Positions 46,331-55,356 of a stretch of DNA of 64,000 nt are shown piece after piece. Under the pieces are notes generated by a model, which was not told the origin of the DNA, made no database searches, and saw only the letters and a program-made list of their open reading frames with translations. The position numbers and the translations under genes are program-made. The DNA is from Roseovarius sp. MMSF_3350. GTDB lineage: Bacteria; Pseudomonadota; Alphaproteobacteria; Rhodobacterales; Rhodobacteraceae. Numbering within the stretch: position 1 is the stretch's first letter; each line of letters begins with the position of its first letter. The stretch lies in contig NZ_JASHIZ010000002.1 in NCBI RefSeq assembly GCF_030733425.1, positions 1-64,000 on the forward strand, written 5' to 3'.

Positions 46331-46789
46331 TCAAAGCGGCAGGGCCGTGGTGTCCTTGATTTCCTCCATCACGAAGCTGGCGGAGACGTCGCGCATGGGT
46401 ACGCGGGCGACCAGCGTCTGGTAGAGCCGGTCGTAATCGGCCATGTCGGCGACACGCGCGCGGATCAGGTAATCGAGATCGCCGGTCATACGGTAGACGC
46501 CCTGTATTTCGGGCATCGCGCGGGTGGCCCGGGAAAAGGCGTTGAGCCACTCCGCGTCATGTTGGGCGGCGCGGACCTGGATGAATACGGTGAGGCCGAG
46601 GTTCAGTTTCGCGGGATCCAGAAGCGTGACGCGGGCCCGGATGACGCCGGCGTCCTCCATGGTCTTGATACGGCGCCAGCAGGCGTTGCGCGACAGGCCG
46701 ACGCGGGTGCCGATCTCCTCTAGGCCAAGGGCGGCATCTCGTTGCAATTCGCGCAGGATTTTTCGGTCGAAGTCGTCGATTTTCCACAT
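46331..46789 (-). CDS. Lrp/AsnC-family transcriptional regulator
   Basis: Leucine-responsive-type regulator. The 152 residues have an N-terminal helix-turn-helix (FDRKILRELQRDAALGLEEI, GTRVGLSRNACWRRIKTMED) and a C-terminal RAM domain (LTVFIQVRAAQHDAEWLNAF, RMTGDLDYLIRARVADMADY). The start at 46789 gives the family N-terminus WKIDDFDRKIL. It is divergent from the small DUF6356-like gene, 115 bases apart, which is a common layout for a regulator and its target. Confidence 0.92.
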   Translation of the reverse strand: MWKIDDFDRKILRELQRDAALGLEEIGTRVGLSRNACWRRIKTMEDAGVIRARVTLLDPAKLNLGLTVFIQVRAAQHDAEWLNAFSRATRAMPEIQGVYRMTGDLDYLIRARVADMADYDRLYQTLVARVPMRDVSASFVMEEIKDTTALPL

Positions 46790-46904
46790 AATCGGTGAAT
46801 AGTGGGAAAATTTCACAAGATACAGCGGTTTCGGGATGTGTTTGAGAAAATGTCTCGGTGGGGGGCTGGTAGGGTGTGGGAAACCGATCAACAGGAGTTT
46901 CCCC

Positions 46905-47111
46905 ATGCTGGCCCGTCTTTTCCTTGCCCATCCGCAGAGCGTTGACGAGACATATCTGGAACATGCCCGTTTTGCGGGATCGTTCAGCGTTAAACTGTTT
47001 GGCGCAGGGTTCTGTGCGCTGGTACATGCGGTACTGCCGTTCGCGTTCGAAAAAACGGCCAGCCGGATGATCGCGGAGATGTATGCCAAGACGCATGGGC
47101 GGGGGCAATAA
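46905..47111 (+). CDS. DUF6356-like small protein
   Basis: Function unknown. The 68 residues read LARLFLAHPQSVDETYLEHA, RFAGSFSVKLFGAGFCALVH and AVLPFAFEKTASRMIAEMYA, with the HP.SV.E.Y.EH..FA motif and one hydrophobic helix that I associate with DUF6356; the assignment is from memory of the pattern. CAGGAG precedes the ATG by 7 bases, and the in-frame Met at 46836 is rejected. Divergence from the Lrp-type gene suggests Lrp control. Confidence 0.65.
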   Translation: MLARLFLAHPQSVDETYLEHARFAGSFSVKLFGAGFCALVHAVLPFAFEKTASRMIAEMYAKTHGRGQ

Positions 47112-47125
47112 GGACGCAGGGGCGC

Positions 47126-47147
47126 GTGGGTTTTCACCCACCCTACG
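47126..47147 (+). repeat. Type A intergenic palindrome, copy 11
   Basis: GTGGGTTTTCACCCAC then CCTACG, 14 bases after the DUF6356-like stop. Confidence 0.75.
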
Positions 47148-47203
47148 GGGCCGCGCGGCACGGGGCGCAGGCCGGGGATCTGGTCCGGCATTGGGAACGC
47201 CAT

Positions 47204-47227
47204 GGCGGGGTGAAACCCGCCCTACGG
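47204..47227 (+). repeat. Type A intergenic palindrome, copy 12 (diverged)
   Basis: GGCGGGGT-gaa-ACCCGCCCTACGG. The T to C changes in both arms keep pairing, which speaks for selection on the hairpin. It abuts the YitT-type stop. Confidence 0.7.
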
Positions 47228-47228
47228 A

Positions 47229-47843
47229 TCAATTCGCGATGTAGCGCTTGCGGTTGTGGTTGAAGGTGATCACGAGGTTGAGCACCAGCGCGCCCAAGAG
47301 TGACCAGCCGACCACGCTGAGCGGAAAGAGAAGCGCGGCGACGGTGAAGATCACGGCGTCGGTGATGAGTTGCACGTAGCCGGCGCGGAAGTCGGTCTTT
47401 TCCTGCACCCAGAAGGCGACGACGCCCAAACCCCCGAGCGAGCTTTTGTGCCGGAACATCGCCAGGAGGCCCATGCCCACGGTCGCGCCGAAGATGACCG
47501 CGCCGAGGGCGGGATGCAGATGCTGGATGGTGAAGCCGAGCGGCAGAAGGTCGGTGACAATGGACAGCAACGCCACGGAGACCAATGATTTCACGGTGAA
47601 TTCCAGCCCCAGCTTGCCATAGGCCAGCACGTAGAAGGGCAGGTTGATGAGGAAGAACATGACGCCGAAGGACCAGCCCGAGAGATAGCTGAGAATCACG
47701 GCAACGCCCGCCGTCTGGCCGGTGATGAGGCCCACGGTCGTCAGAATATGGATGCCGACGCTGCAGAGGATGACGCCGAGGGCGATGCCCTGGGCGTCTT
47801 CGATCGGGGAATGCGGGACGGTGGGCGGGTCGGTGCTGTGCAT
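47229..47843 (-). CDS. YitT-family membrane protein
   Basis: Integral membrane protein of the YitT family (DUF161), function not established. The 204 residues hold about five membrane segments: GIALGVILCSVGIHILTTVG, LITGQTAGVAVILSYLSGWS, FGVMFFLINLPFYVLAYGKL, AVIFGATVGMGLLAMF and the C-terminal VVGWSLLGALVLNLVITFNH. RHKSSLGGLGVVAFWVQEKT is also family-like. The start is uncertain: Met codons at 47843 and 47879 are in frame and neither has a good ribosome-binding site. Confidence 0.8.
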   Translation of the reverse strand: MHSTDPPTVPHSPIEDAQGIALGVILCSVGIHILTTVGLITGQTAGVAVILSYLSGWSFGVMFFLINLPFYVLAYGKLGLEFTVKSLVSVALLSIVTDLLPLGFTIQHLHPALGAVIFGATVGMGLLAMFRHKSSLGGLGVVAFWVQEKTDFRAGYVQLITDAVIFTVAALLFPLSVVGWSLLGALVLNLVITFNHNRKRYIAN

Positions 47844-47963
47844 CCGGGAGAGATAGGGCAGAGGGGCTTGCACTTCCATGTAGGCTTGCCGCGATGCCGG
47901 GGGCACACAGGGGTGATGCCCGAGAAAGAGGCTTGTCGTTTACAGGTTGAACAGGTCGTGCAC

Positions 47964-47999
47964 GAAAAAGCCGCCCCGGTGTCGGACAGGAGCGGCTCG
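47964..47999 (-). terminator. Terminator of icd
   Basis: On the - strand AGCCGC-t-CC..GG-g-GCGGCT followed by TTTTTC. It starts about 20 bases after the icd stop. Confidence 0.7.
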
Positions 48000-48020
48000 C
48001 TTTGAGGTATCTGCTACGGT

Positions 48021-50228
48021 TTACTTGCCGATGATGCCGTTCAGCGTGGGGCTGGGGCGCATCACGGTGGCAAGGCGGCCTTCGTCGGGGTGGTAGTAGC
48101 CGCCGATATCGGCCGGGCTGCCTTGCGCCGCGGCGAGTTCCGAGACGATCTGGTCCTCGTTTTCGGCCAGTGCCCTGGCCATGGGCGCGAATTCCTCGGC
48201 CAGCTTGGGGTCGTCGGATTGCGCGGCCAGCGCCTCGGCCCAGTAGCGGGCGAACCAGTAGTGGCTGTCGCGGTTGTCGGGCTCGCCGACCTTGCGCGAG
48301 GGCGAGCGGTTGTGGTCGAGGATGCCTTGCGTCGCTTCCTCGATCGTCTCGCCGAGGATGCGGGCGCGGGCGTTGTCCTTGGTCTCGCCCAGGAACTTGA
48401 AGCTTTCGCCCAGGGCGCAGAATTCGCCCAAGGAATCCCAGCGCAGGTGGTTTTCCGACTGCAACTGTTGCACGTGCTTGGGCGCGGAGCCGCCGGCGCC
48501 GGTCTCGAACAGGCCGCCGCCATTCATCAGTTTCACGATCGACAGCATCTTGGCCGAGGTGGCCAGTTCGAGGATCGGGAAGAGGTCGGTCAGGTAGTCG
48601 CGCAGCACGTTGCCGGTGATGGCGATGGTGTTCTCGCCCTTGGTGATGGTTTCCAAGCTGGCGCGGGTGGCCTCGCGCGGGGCCATGATCTCGAACTTGT
48701 CGGCGACGCCTTTGGATTCCAGGATCGGCTTCACGAAGGAGATCAACTCGGCATCGTGGGCGCGGGTCTCGTCCAGCCAGAAGATCGCGCGGTAGCCGGT
48801 GGCCTTCTGCCGCTCGATGGCGAGGTTCACCCAGTCTTCGATGGGCGCCTTGCGGGCGGAGGCGGAGCGCCAGATGTCGCCTTTCCGGACGTCATGCGAA
48901 TGCAGCACGGTGCCGTCTTCGAGGATCATCTTGACGGTGCCGTCCTCGGGGATCTCGAAGGTGGTGGGGTGGCTGCCGTATTCCTCGGCCTTTTGCGCCA
49001 TCAGGCCCAGGTTCTGCACCGTGCCGGCGGTGGCGGGGTCGAGTTTTCCGTTTTCCTTGAAGAACTTGATGGTCTCGTCATAGACCGGCGCGTAGGAGCT
49101 GTCGGGGATGACGCAGACGGCATCGTGTTCCTTGTTGTCCGGGCCCCAGCCCTTGCCGCCCGAGCGGATGAGCGCGGGCATGGAGGCGTCGATGATGACA
49201 TCCGAAGGCACGTGCAGGTTGGTGATGCCGCGGTCGCTGTCGACCATGTACATCGGCGGGCGTGCCGCGCGGCAATCCTCGATGGCGGCCATGATCTCGG
49301 GCTCGTCCTTCACCCGTTCCAAGAGGTCGCCCATGCCGGAGGCGGGGTTCACGCCCAGCTCCTTCATCCGGTCGCCGTATTCCTCGAACACCGGCTTCAG
49401 CCATTCGCGGACCGCGTGGCCGAAGATGATCGGGTCGGAGACCTTCATCATGGTGGCCTTCAGGTGGATGGAGAAGAGCACTCCCTCGTCCTTGGTCTTC
49501 TTGATCTCGTCGGCGAGGAAATCGTCGAGGGCCGAGGCGCTCATGTAGGTGGCGTCGACGACGGTGCCGGCGGGATAGCTGACGCCCTCTTTCAGGACGG
49601 TTTCGCCGTTGGCGCCTTCGAGGACGATCTTGGCCGTGGCGGCGCCATCCAGCGTGGCGGACTTTTCGTTCGAGAAGAAGTCATCGGCGTCCATCGAAGC
49701 GACGCGTGTCTTGCTGTCGGACGACCAGTCACCCATGCGGTGCGGGTTGTTCTGGGCGTATTTCTTGACCGGAGCGGCGGCGCGGCGGTCGGAGTTGCCT
49801 TCGCGCAGGACGGGGTTCACGGCCGAGCCCTTGATCGCGTCGTAGCGGGCGCGGACCTCTTTTTCTTCGTCGGTTTCCGGCGTCTCGGGGTAGTCGGGGA
49901 TGGCGTAGCCCTGACCCTGAAGTTCGCGCACGGCGGCGACGAGCTGCGGCACGGAGGCCGAGATGTTGGGCAGCTTGATGACGTTGGCGCCGGGTTGCTT
50001 GACCAGTTCGCCCAGGGCGGCGAGGTCGTCGGAGACGCGCTGGTCCTCGGTCAGGTGATCGGGAAAGGTGGCGAGGATGCGGCCCGCCAGCGAGATGTCG
50101 CGGGTGCCGACCGAGATGTCGGCGGCGGTGGCGAAGCTCTGGATGATGGGCAGAAGGGACGCGCTGGCCAGTTCGGGGGCCTCGTCGACCTTGGTGTAGA
50201 CGATATCGGGATTGGAGGTGTCGGCCAT
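48021..50228 (-). CDS. icd: Isocitrate dehydrogenase (NADP), monomeric type
   Basis: TCA-cycle enzyme converting isocitrate to 2-oxoglutarate, CO2 and NADPH. The 735-residue length is that of the monomeric class (about 740), not the 400-residue dimer. Typical segments are [60 protein letters not shown] with the substrate-binding Asn-Ser-Asp-Arg, [38 protein letters not shown] and [20 protein letters not shown]. The ATG at 50228 follows GAAAGG. An inverted repeat lies about 80 bases upstream. Confidence 0.97.
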   Translation of the reverse strand: MADTSNPDIVYTKVDEAPELASASLLPIIQSFATAADISVGTRDISLAGRILATFPDHLTEDQRVSDDLAALGELVKQPGANVIKLPNISASVPQLVAAVRELQGQGYAIPDYPETPETDEEKEVRARYDAIKGSAVNPVLREGNSDRRAAAPVKKYAQNNPHRMGDWSSDSKTRVASMDADDFFSNEKSATLDGAATAKIVLEGANGETVLKEGVSYPAGTVVDATYMSASALDDFLADEIKKTKDEGVLFSIHLKATMMKVSDPIIFGHAVREWLKPVFEEYGDRMKELGVNPASGMGDLLERVKDEPEIMAAIEDCRAARPPMYMVDSDRGITNLHVPSDVIIDASMPALIRSGGKGWGPDNKEHDAVCVIPDSSYAPVYDETIKFFKENGKLDPATAGTVQNLGLMAQKAEEYGSHPTTFEIPEDGTVKMILEDGTVLHSHDVRKGDIWRSASARKAPIEDWVNLAIERQKATGYRAIFWLDETRAHDAELISFVKPILESKGVADKFEIMAPREATRASLETITKGENTIAITGNVLRDYLTDLFPILELATSAKMLSIVKLMNGGGLFETGAGGSAPKHVQQLQSENHLRWDSLGEFCALGESFKFLGETKDNARARILGETIEEATQGILDHNRSPSRKVGEPDNRDSHYWFARYWAEALAAQSDDPKLAEEFAPMARALAENEDQIVSELAAAQGSPADIGGYYHPDEGRLATVMRPSPTLNGIIGK

Positions 50229-50307
50229 CGGAAATACCTTTCGATCAGGACATGACAAAGCGTGAGTCTTGCGCGCGTCATAGACCATGACAGAAGATTT
50301 GACCAGA

Positions 50308-50327
50308 CGGTATGCGACAGTATACCG
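50308..50327. promoter_or_regulatory. 20-bp interrupted palindrome upstream of icd
   Basis: CGGTAT-gcgacagt-ATACCG, 80-100 bases before the icd ATG and 17 bases after the opposing end of the drug-exporter gene. Possible repressor or activator site; no matching regulator is adjacent. Confidence 0.45.
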
Positions 50328-50343
50328 AATAATTTGTCGGCGG

Positions 50344-51582
50344 TCAGTGCGGTGGGCTTTGCTCGCGGTCGAGCTTGCGCATGAACTGTGTGAGAAGCAG
50401 TGCGAGACTGGCGAAGATCGCGACGCCGATCAGCAGGGGCAGGGGGGTTCCGTCGAAGGCAAGGCCCACGGGGACCGCCAGCAGGATCGAGCCCACGGTG
50501 GCCAGCCCCGCGGTGATCGACGCGGCCATGCCGGCGATGTGGCCCAGGGGTTCGAGCGCAAGGGCGTTGAGGTTGCCAAGGGTCAGGCCGATCTGGAAGA
50601 AGACGGTCACCTGCCAGACGAAGTAGAGCGGGAAGCTTCCCCAGCCTGCGAGGAAAGCGGTGAGCACGGCGAGGGTCAGCCCCGCCTCGATCATCAGGGC
50701 CATCTGGATCAGGCGGCGCATGCCCAGCCGCATCACGAGTGCGGCGTTGACGAGGCTGCCGACGGCGGCCACGGCGGCGATGGCGGCGAACCAGAAGGGG
50801 AATTCCTCGGCGCGGTCATAGGTCACGTCCATGATCTGCTGGATCGAGCTGATCGACGAGAAAAGCATAGCGAAACAGAGCGTCTGCACGGCCATGGACA
50901 GGCGCACCATGGGATAGCGGAACACCTCGGTGGCGGCGCTCACGAGCTTGTTGGGACGGAAGGGCACGCGGCGGTCGCGGGACAGCGGCTCGGGCAGGCG
51001 GAGGGCCATCCAGAAGGTGCTGACCCCGGCGAAGACGAGGAAGGATACGAAGATGCCGCGCCATTCATAGAGCGCGATGATGCCCGCGCCCGCCATCGGT
51101 GCGATGGCCGGGACGAGGGTGAAGACCAGCATGATGAAGCTCATCAGCCGGGCCATTTCGCGGCCCTTGTAGAGGTCGCGGATGATGGCCATGGCGACGA
51201 CCCGCGCGGACGCTGCGCCGAGGCCCTGCAACACGCGGGCGGCCAGCACGGTTTCCAGCGTGGGGGCCATCAGGGCGAGCAACGCGCCGGCGCAATAGAC
51301 GCCAGCTCCCCAGATGATGACCCGTTTGCGCCCGAAGGCATCGGACAGTGCGCCGACGAAGAACGTGCCGACCCCGAGACCCAGCACGAAGCTGCCGATC
51401 ACCAGCTGCGCCTGGTTGGGCGCGTCGGGCGACAGCTCGGCCCCGATGGCGGGCAGGGCGGGCAGCATGGCGTCGATGGTATAGGCGACCGTGGCCACCA
51501 GCATCGCCATAAGCGCCACGAACTCGGCCCGGCCCATGACGGGCGCGGAAGAGGTGGCGGGGTGGTCGGTGGGGGCGGTCAT
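50344..51582 (-). CDS. Bcr/CflA-family multidrug efflux MFS transporter
   Basis: Proton-driven exporter with twelve membrane segments. The 412 residues carry the MFS motif [20 protein letters not shown] between segments 2 and 3 and the Bcr-type segment [20 protein letters not shown] with [13 protein letters not shown]. The N-terminus has a short soluble stretch ([20 protein letters not shown]) before the first segment [20 protein letters not shown]. The substrate cannot be read from sequence. It lies upstream of icd on the same strand with 115 bases between, so probably separate units. Confidence 0.88.
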   Translation of the reverse strand: MTAPTDHPATSSAPVMGRAEFVALMAMLVATVAYTIDAMLPALPAIGAELSPDAPNQAQLVIGSFVLGLGVGTFFVGALSDAFGRKRVIIWGAGVYCAGALLALMAPTLETVLAARVLQGLGAASARVVAMAIIRDLYKGREMARLMSFIMLVFTLVPAIAPMAGAGIIALYEWRGIFVSFLVFAGVSTFWMALRLPEPLSRDRRVPFRPNKLVSAATEVFRYPMVRLSMAVQTLCFAMLFSSISSIQQIMDVTYDRAEEFPFWFAAIAAVAAVGSLVNAALVMRLGMRRLIQMALMIEAGLTLAVLTAFLAGWGSFPLYFVWQVTVFFQIGLTLGNLNALALEPLGHIAGMAASITAGLATVGSILLAVPVGLAFDGTPLPLLIGVAIFASLALLLTQFMRKLDREQSPPH

Positions 51583-51696
51583 GAAAGGGCGCTATCACGG
51601 CGCCGGGATGTGCGCCAGAGCAGGCTTTGCACAGAGAGGGGGCCGTTTTTGCACAGGTGCCTCGGCGCCCTAAAGGTCGCCTTTGAAGGGGGCGCT

Positions 51697-52167
51697 TCAG
51701 GCCGGGCTGCGCCGGAGCAAGATTAAAAGGGCCGCCGCCCAAATGGCCAGTTCCGCGAGGAAAACGGGGTGAAGGATGAAGTTCAGGATCCAGTGGGCGT
51801 GGGCGGCCGGCACGGTGACAAGGTGAAAGAAGCGGTCCCGGACGGGCCAGAGCCACTTGATGCCGCCGGCCACGGTGTCGAGCAGGAGGTGGACGAGAAT
51901 CGCAGCGAAGAAGGCCAAGGCGGGGCGAACCCACTGCGTGCCGCGCCAAGTGGCAAGAGGCAGGACGATAAAAGCGGAGGCGACCCAGAAGGCCGGGATA
52001 TGAACCCAGTAGTGGTGATGGTGAAAGGCGCGCCCGTCTATGAGGTAAAACCAGATCAGGTCAAGATCGGGCAGGACGCCGCCAAGCATCGCGGCCCAGA
52101 GCACCGGCCCGGACCGGGCAAAGGCGCGGCCAGTAACGTAGCCGGCGGGTAGGTGGGCGGTGATCAT
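51697..52167 (-). CDS. YdjM-type membrane-bound metal-dependent hydrolase family protein
   Basis: Small polytopic protein of the DUF457/YdjM family, annotated as metal-dependent hydrolase but with unproven activity. The 156 residues show AHLPAGYVTGRAF, MLGGVLPDLDLIWF, DGRAFHHHHYWVHIPAFWVA, HLLLDTVAGGIKWLWPVR and two or three membrane helices, with the His/Asp positions kept. It ends 114 bases upstream (in transcription sense, downstream) of the exporter gene start on the same strand. Confidence 0.82.
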   Translation of the reverse strand: MITAHLPAGYVTGRAFARSGPVLWAAMLGGVLPDLDLIWFYLIDGRAFHHHHYWVHIPAFWVASAFIVLPLATWRGTQWVRPALAFFAAILVHLLLDTVAGGIKWLWPVRDRFFHLVTVPAAHAHWILNFILHPVFLAELAIWAAALLILLRRSPA

Positions 52168-52268
52168 GGCCGCAGCCTAGGTCGGTCAGTGCCGACCTTT
52201 TTCGCTGCGGTTCATGAATTTTCGCGGATCGCCCGCGCAGTTTGCGCGTTCATGGGCGTCGGGGCGCT

Positions 52269-52919
52269 TCAGGCCTCGGGGCTGTTTTCGAGGTTGTCGA
52301 CGATCTCGTCGATGACCTTGAGCCACAGATCGGGCGGCTGGCAGCCCGGCACGGCGTGCTTGCCCGCGACGATGAAGCAGGGCACGCCGGTGATGCCCAT
52401 TTCGCGGAAGGCCTTGTCACGGCCCGCGATGCCCTCGATATCGGCATCGGAGGCCAGAAGTTTCTGGACCACGGCGGCATCCATCTCGGCGCTGTCGGCG
52501 ATATCGCCCAAAACCTCGTGATCGCTGATATCGCGCCCGTCCTCGAAATAGGCGCGGAAGAGCGACATGGCGACGGCCATCTGGCGGCCCTCGATGCCCG
52601 CCCAGTGGATCAGGCGGTGGGCGTCCATGGTGTTGGGGGTGCGGGTGATCTTGTCGAAATTGATCGTCAGCCCCTCGGCCTCGGCCCGTTCGGCGATGGG
52701 GGCATAGGCCTGAACCGCGCCCTCTTTGCCACCAAACTTTGCTTCGAGGTATTCGCGCCGGTCCATGCCCTCGGGCGGCATGTCGGGATTGAGCTGGAAC
52801 GGGTGCCATTCGATCTCAAACGGGTGGCCGGGGCGTTCGGCCAGCGCCTTGTCGAGGCAGGCCTTGCCGATATAGCACCACGGGCAGATCGGGTCGGAGA
52901 CGATATCAAGCTTGACCAT
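52269..52919 (-). CDS. FrnE/DsbA-like thioredoxin-fold oxidoreductase
   Basis: Cytoplasmic DsbA-superfamily protein. The 216 residues begin VKLDIVSDPICPWCYIGKAC with the redox motif CPWC at about residues 12-15, then FEIEWHPFQLNPDMPPEGMD, RREYLEAKFG, NTMDAHRLIHWAG and GITGVPCFIVAGKHAVPGCQ with the cis-Pro region VPCF. FrnE-type members act in disulfide isomerisation or polyketide-linked redox steps; the CxxC rules out the isomerase group lacking it. The ATG lies 14 bases inside the end of the upstream ligase gene, so the two are translationally coupled. Confidence 0.88.
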   Translation of the reverse strand: MVKLDIVSDPICPWCYIGKACLDKALAERPGHPFEIEWHPFQLNPDMPPEGMDRREYLEAKFGGKEGAVQAYAPIAERAEAEGLTINFDKITRTPNTMDAHRLIHWAGIEGRQMAVAMSLFRAYFEDGRDISDHEVLGDIADSAEMDAAVVQKLLASDADIEGIAGRDKAFREMGITGVPCFIVAGKHAVPGCQPPDLWLKVIDEIVDNLENSPEA

Positions 52920-54432
52920 GAAGGTCCTTGTAGATCGGCCGCAGGGCGCGGCGCAGGAGTTTTCCGTTCGCGCCCGTGGGCAGCGCATCGAGGTGGAAAA
53001 ATCCACGAGGGCGCTTGTAGGCGGCGAGGTTGTCGTTGACATAGGCCTTGAGCGCGTCCTCGGCAACCGGGGCGGGGGCGGTGTAGAAGGCCATGATGAG
53101 GCGGGCGTCCTGTTTGACCTCGATCTCGGTCACCGCGGACTGGGTGATGTCGGGATGGGCGTTCAGGACCGCCTCGACCTCCATCGGCGACACGCGGAAG
53201 CCGCCGGCGTTCATCATGTCGTCGGAGCGGCCCAGGTAGGTGATATCGCCTTCGGGGGACATGACGCCCTGGTCGCCGGTGAGGAACCAGTCGCCCTGGA
53301 AGCGGTCGGCGGTCTCGTCCGGTTCGTTCAGGTAGCCCAGCATCAGGCCGGGGTCGGAGCGGTGGATGGCGATGGTGCCTTCCTTGCCCAAGGGGACCGG
53401 GCCGTCCGGGCCGATCAGGGCAACGTTGCGGCCCGGCTGGGGGCGGCCCAGCGTGCCGGGGGCGGCGGGGTGAGCGGGGCAGCCGGAGATGAAGGTGGAG
53501 CATTCGGACATGCCGTAGGCCTCGAAGAGCGGCGTGCCAGTGGCTTCGCGCCATTGGGCGTCGATGGTGGCCGACAGCTTTTCGCCGGCGGTCAGGCCGT
53601 GGCGGAGTTTGGGCAGGTCGAGCGTTTTACCGGGGGTGACGAACTTGCGGAAGACGCCGGGGGCGGCGGCGAAGATGGTGGCGTCGTGGCGCTTCATCAG
53701 CAGGTGCAGCTGGTCGTGCGTGACGGAGGTGGCCGGGATGAGGGCGGTTGCGCCTGCCGTCCACGGGTCCATCAGGCCGGTGCCGAGCGTGTAGGTCCAG
53801 TTGAAGGCGCCCGCATGCATCAGGCGGTCATCCTGCCGCAGGCCATACCAGCCGTCGACCATCATCTGCCGCGCCCAGATGGCGCGGTGGGCATGGCAGA
53901 CCGCGCGGGGCGTGCCGGAGGTGCCGGAGGTATAGATGATATAGGCCAGCCGGTCGGGATCGCCCATGTCGAAGTCTGCCGGGGCATTGTCGTGCATGGC
54001 GCGCAGGGTGTCGGTGCCGATGACGGGGATGTCCGTGTCGGGGCAGGGGATGTCGGCGTCGCGCAGGATGGTTTTGGGTTCGGTGGTCTTGAGGATGCCG
54101 GCGACCTCGCGCTCGGTCAGTTGCGAGGAGGTGGGGATGGGCACGAGGCCCACGGCGATGGCGCCGAGATAGGCGATGGGGAAGTCGACGGTGTTGCCGA
54201 GGCGCATGAGGACCCGGTCGCCGGGGGAGAGGCCGTGCCCCAAAAGGCCCGCGCCGGTGCCCAGGACGGCGGATTTCAGGCGCGCGAAGCTGTAACGTTC
54301 GGAGCCGGAGAGCCCGAGGATGGCCAGCGCCACCTTGTCGGGCAGGTCGTCGGCATGGCGCAGTACGTGCGCGGCCAGGTTGAAGGGCGCGGGGCAGGGC
54401 GGAAAGGCGGTCGTGTCGGTCGTGGAGCGCAT
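52906..54432 (-). CDS. Acyl-CoA synthetase-like AMP-binding enzyme
   Basis: ANL-superfamily adenylate-forming ligase, 508 residues. Visible core motifs are YIIYTSGTSGTPRAVCHAHR (A3), EAYGMSECSTFISG (A5), GDWFLTGDQGVMSPEGDITY with LGRSDDMMNAGGFRVSP (A7-A8) and the C-terminal catalytic Lys in PTGANGKLLRRAL (A10). The acyl substrate is unknown; benzoate- or short-chain-type ligases look similar. The start MRSTTDTT at 54432 is preferred. It is divergent from the XRE-cupin regulator with 67 bases between, and overlaps the FrnE-like gene by 14 bases. Confidence 0.88.
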   Translation of the reverse strand: MRSTTDTTAFPPCPAPFNLAAHVLRHADDLPDKVALAILGLSGSERYSFARLKSAVLGTGAGLLGHGLSPGDRVLMRLGNTVDFPIAYLGAIAVGLVPIPTSSQLTEREVAGILKTTEPKTILRDADIPCPDTDIPVIGTDTLRAMHDNAPADFDMGDPDRLAYIIYTSGTSGTPRAVCHAHRAIWARQMMVDGWYGLRQDDRLMHAGAFNWTYTLGTGLMDPWTAGATALIPATSVTHDQLHLLMKRHDATIFAAAPGVFRKFVTPGKTLDLPKLRHGLTAGEKLSATIDAQWREATGTPLFEAYGMSECSTFISGCPAHPAAPGTLGRPQPGRNVALIGPDGPVPLGKEGTIAIHRSDPGLMLGYLNEPDETADRFQGDWFLTGDQGVMSPEGDITYLGRSDDMMNAGGFRVSPMEVEAVLNAHPDITQSAVTEIEVKQDARLIMAFYTAPAPVAEDALKAYVNDNLAAYKRPRGFFHLDALPTGANGKLLRRALRPIYKDLHGQA

Positions 54433-54499
54433 GGCGCGGAGGATTAGGACCGCCACGGCGAAGTTGCAAGCCATGGCGGCGCTGCGTATAGCGTAGGAC

Positions 54500-55123
54500 A
54501 TGGAAGACAGATCGCCCGTGAGCCTGATCAGGCTGGCCCGCGAGAGCGGGGAAGAGGACGCGGCCCAGCCGCTGAACCTTGCCGAACGGGTGCGCGAATT
54601 GCGCAAGTCGCGGGGCTGGACGCTGGAACAGGCCGCAAGGCAGGCGGGGCTCGCGCGGTCGACCCTGTCGAAGATCGAGAACGGGGTGATGTCGCCCACT
54701 TACGATGCCTTGAAGAAGCTGGCGGTGGGGCTGGAGATCTCGATCCCGCAGCTGTTCACGCCGCCGCAGCGGGAACAGGTGAGCGGGCGGATGGCGGTGA
54801 CGCGGGCCGGGCAGGGCACGGCGCAGGCGACCACGACGTATGAGCATGAGTTGCTGGGCGATGCGCTGTTGAAAAAGCGGATGCTGCCATATCGCGCGCG
54901 TATCCGGGCACGGTCGGTCGAGGAGTTCGACGGCTGGGTGCGTCATGACGGCGAGGAGTTCATGTACGTCCTGACGGGCGTTGTCCGGCTTTATACCGAG
55001 TTCTACGAGCCGATCGAGATGCGCCGGGGCGACAGCGCCTATTACGATGCCAGCATGGGCCACAACGTGGTGTCGGTCAGCGAAGAGGATGCGACAATCC
55101 TGTGGGTGACGTCGCTGGGGTGA
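54500..55123 (+). CDS. XRE-family regulator with C-terminal cupin
   Basis: DNA-binding repressor or activator with a small-molecule-sensing cupin. The 207-residue protein has an N-terminal helix-turn-helix (LAERVRELRKSRGWTLEQAA, RQAGLARSTLSKIENGVMSP, TYDALKKLAVGLEISIPQLF) and a cupin (VRHDGEEFMYVLTGVVRLYT with EFYEPIEMRRGDSAYYDASM, GHNVVSV). Its position back to back with the ligase-FrnE operon makes that operon the likely target, in response to its pathway compound. Confidence 0.88.
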   Translation: MEDRSPVSLIRLARESGEEDAAQPLNLAERVRELRKSRGWTLEQAARQAGLARSTLSKIENGVMSPTYDALKKLAVGLEISIPQLFTPPQREQVSGRMAVTRAGQGTAQATTTYEHELLGDALLKKRMLPYRARIRARSVEEFDGWVRHDGEEFMYVLTGVVRLYTEFYEPIEMRRGDSAYYDASMGHNVVSVSEEDATILWVTSLG

Positions 55124-55287
55124 TGGCATGGGTGCGTGGGGCGCGGGCGGAGTGACGCGTCGGCTTTCGCCCACCCTCCGCGGCTGTTTCTCGCGGTTTT
55201 GTGATCGCAGCGCGGACGTAATTGCCCGTGGCCAAACGACCTGCGGGCTGTTCGTGGGGTCCGGCTGCTCTATCTCGCACAGTTGAT

Positions 55288-55330
55288 CCGATCAAACGGC
55301 CCCGTGCTTTGGCACGCGGCCCGTGATCGG
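55288..55330. promoter_or_regulatory. Large nested inverted repeat upstream of the RND operon
   Basis: CCGATC..GGCC..GTGC-tttg-GCAC..GGCC..GATCGG, three nested paired blocks over 43 bases, ending 26 bases before the TTG start of the adaptor gene. It could be a dimeric operator or a structured leader hiding the ribosome-binding site. Confidence 0.45.
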
Positions 55331-55356
55331 TGTGCGGCCGTTTGGAGGTGGTCAGG

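Noticed and set aside
48090..50255. 721-residue open frame opposite icd, and similarly long antisense frames opposite carB, aspS, rpoA and the ATPase gene
   Set aside because: They mirror the codon periodicity of the real GC-rich genes, have repetitive H/D/R/G composition and no motifs or ribosome-binding sites.
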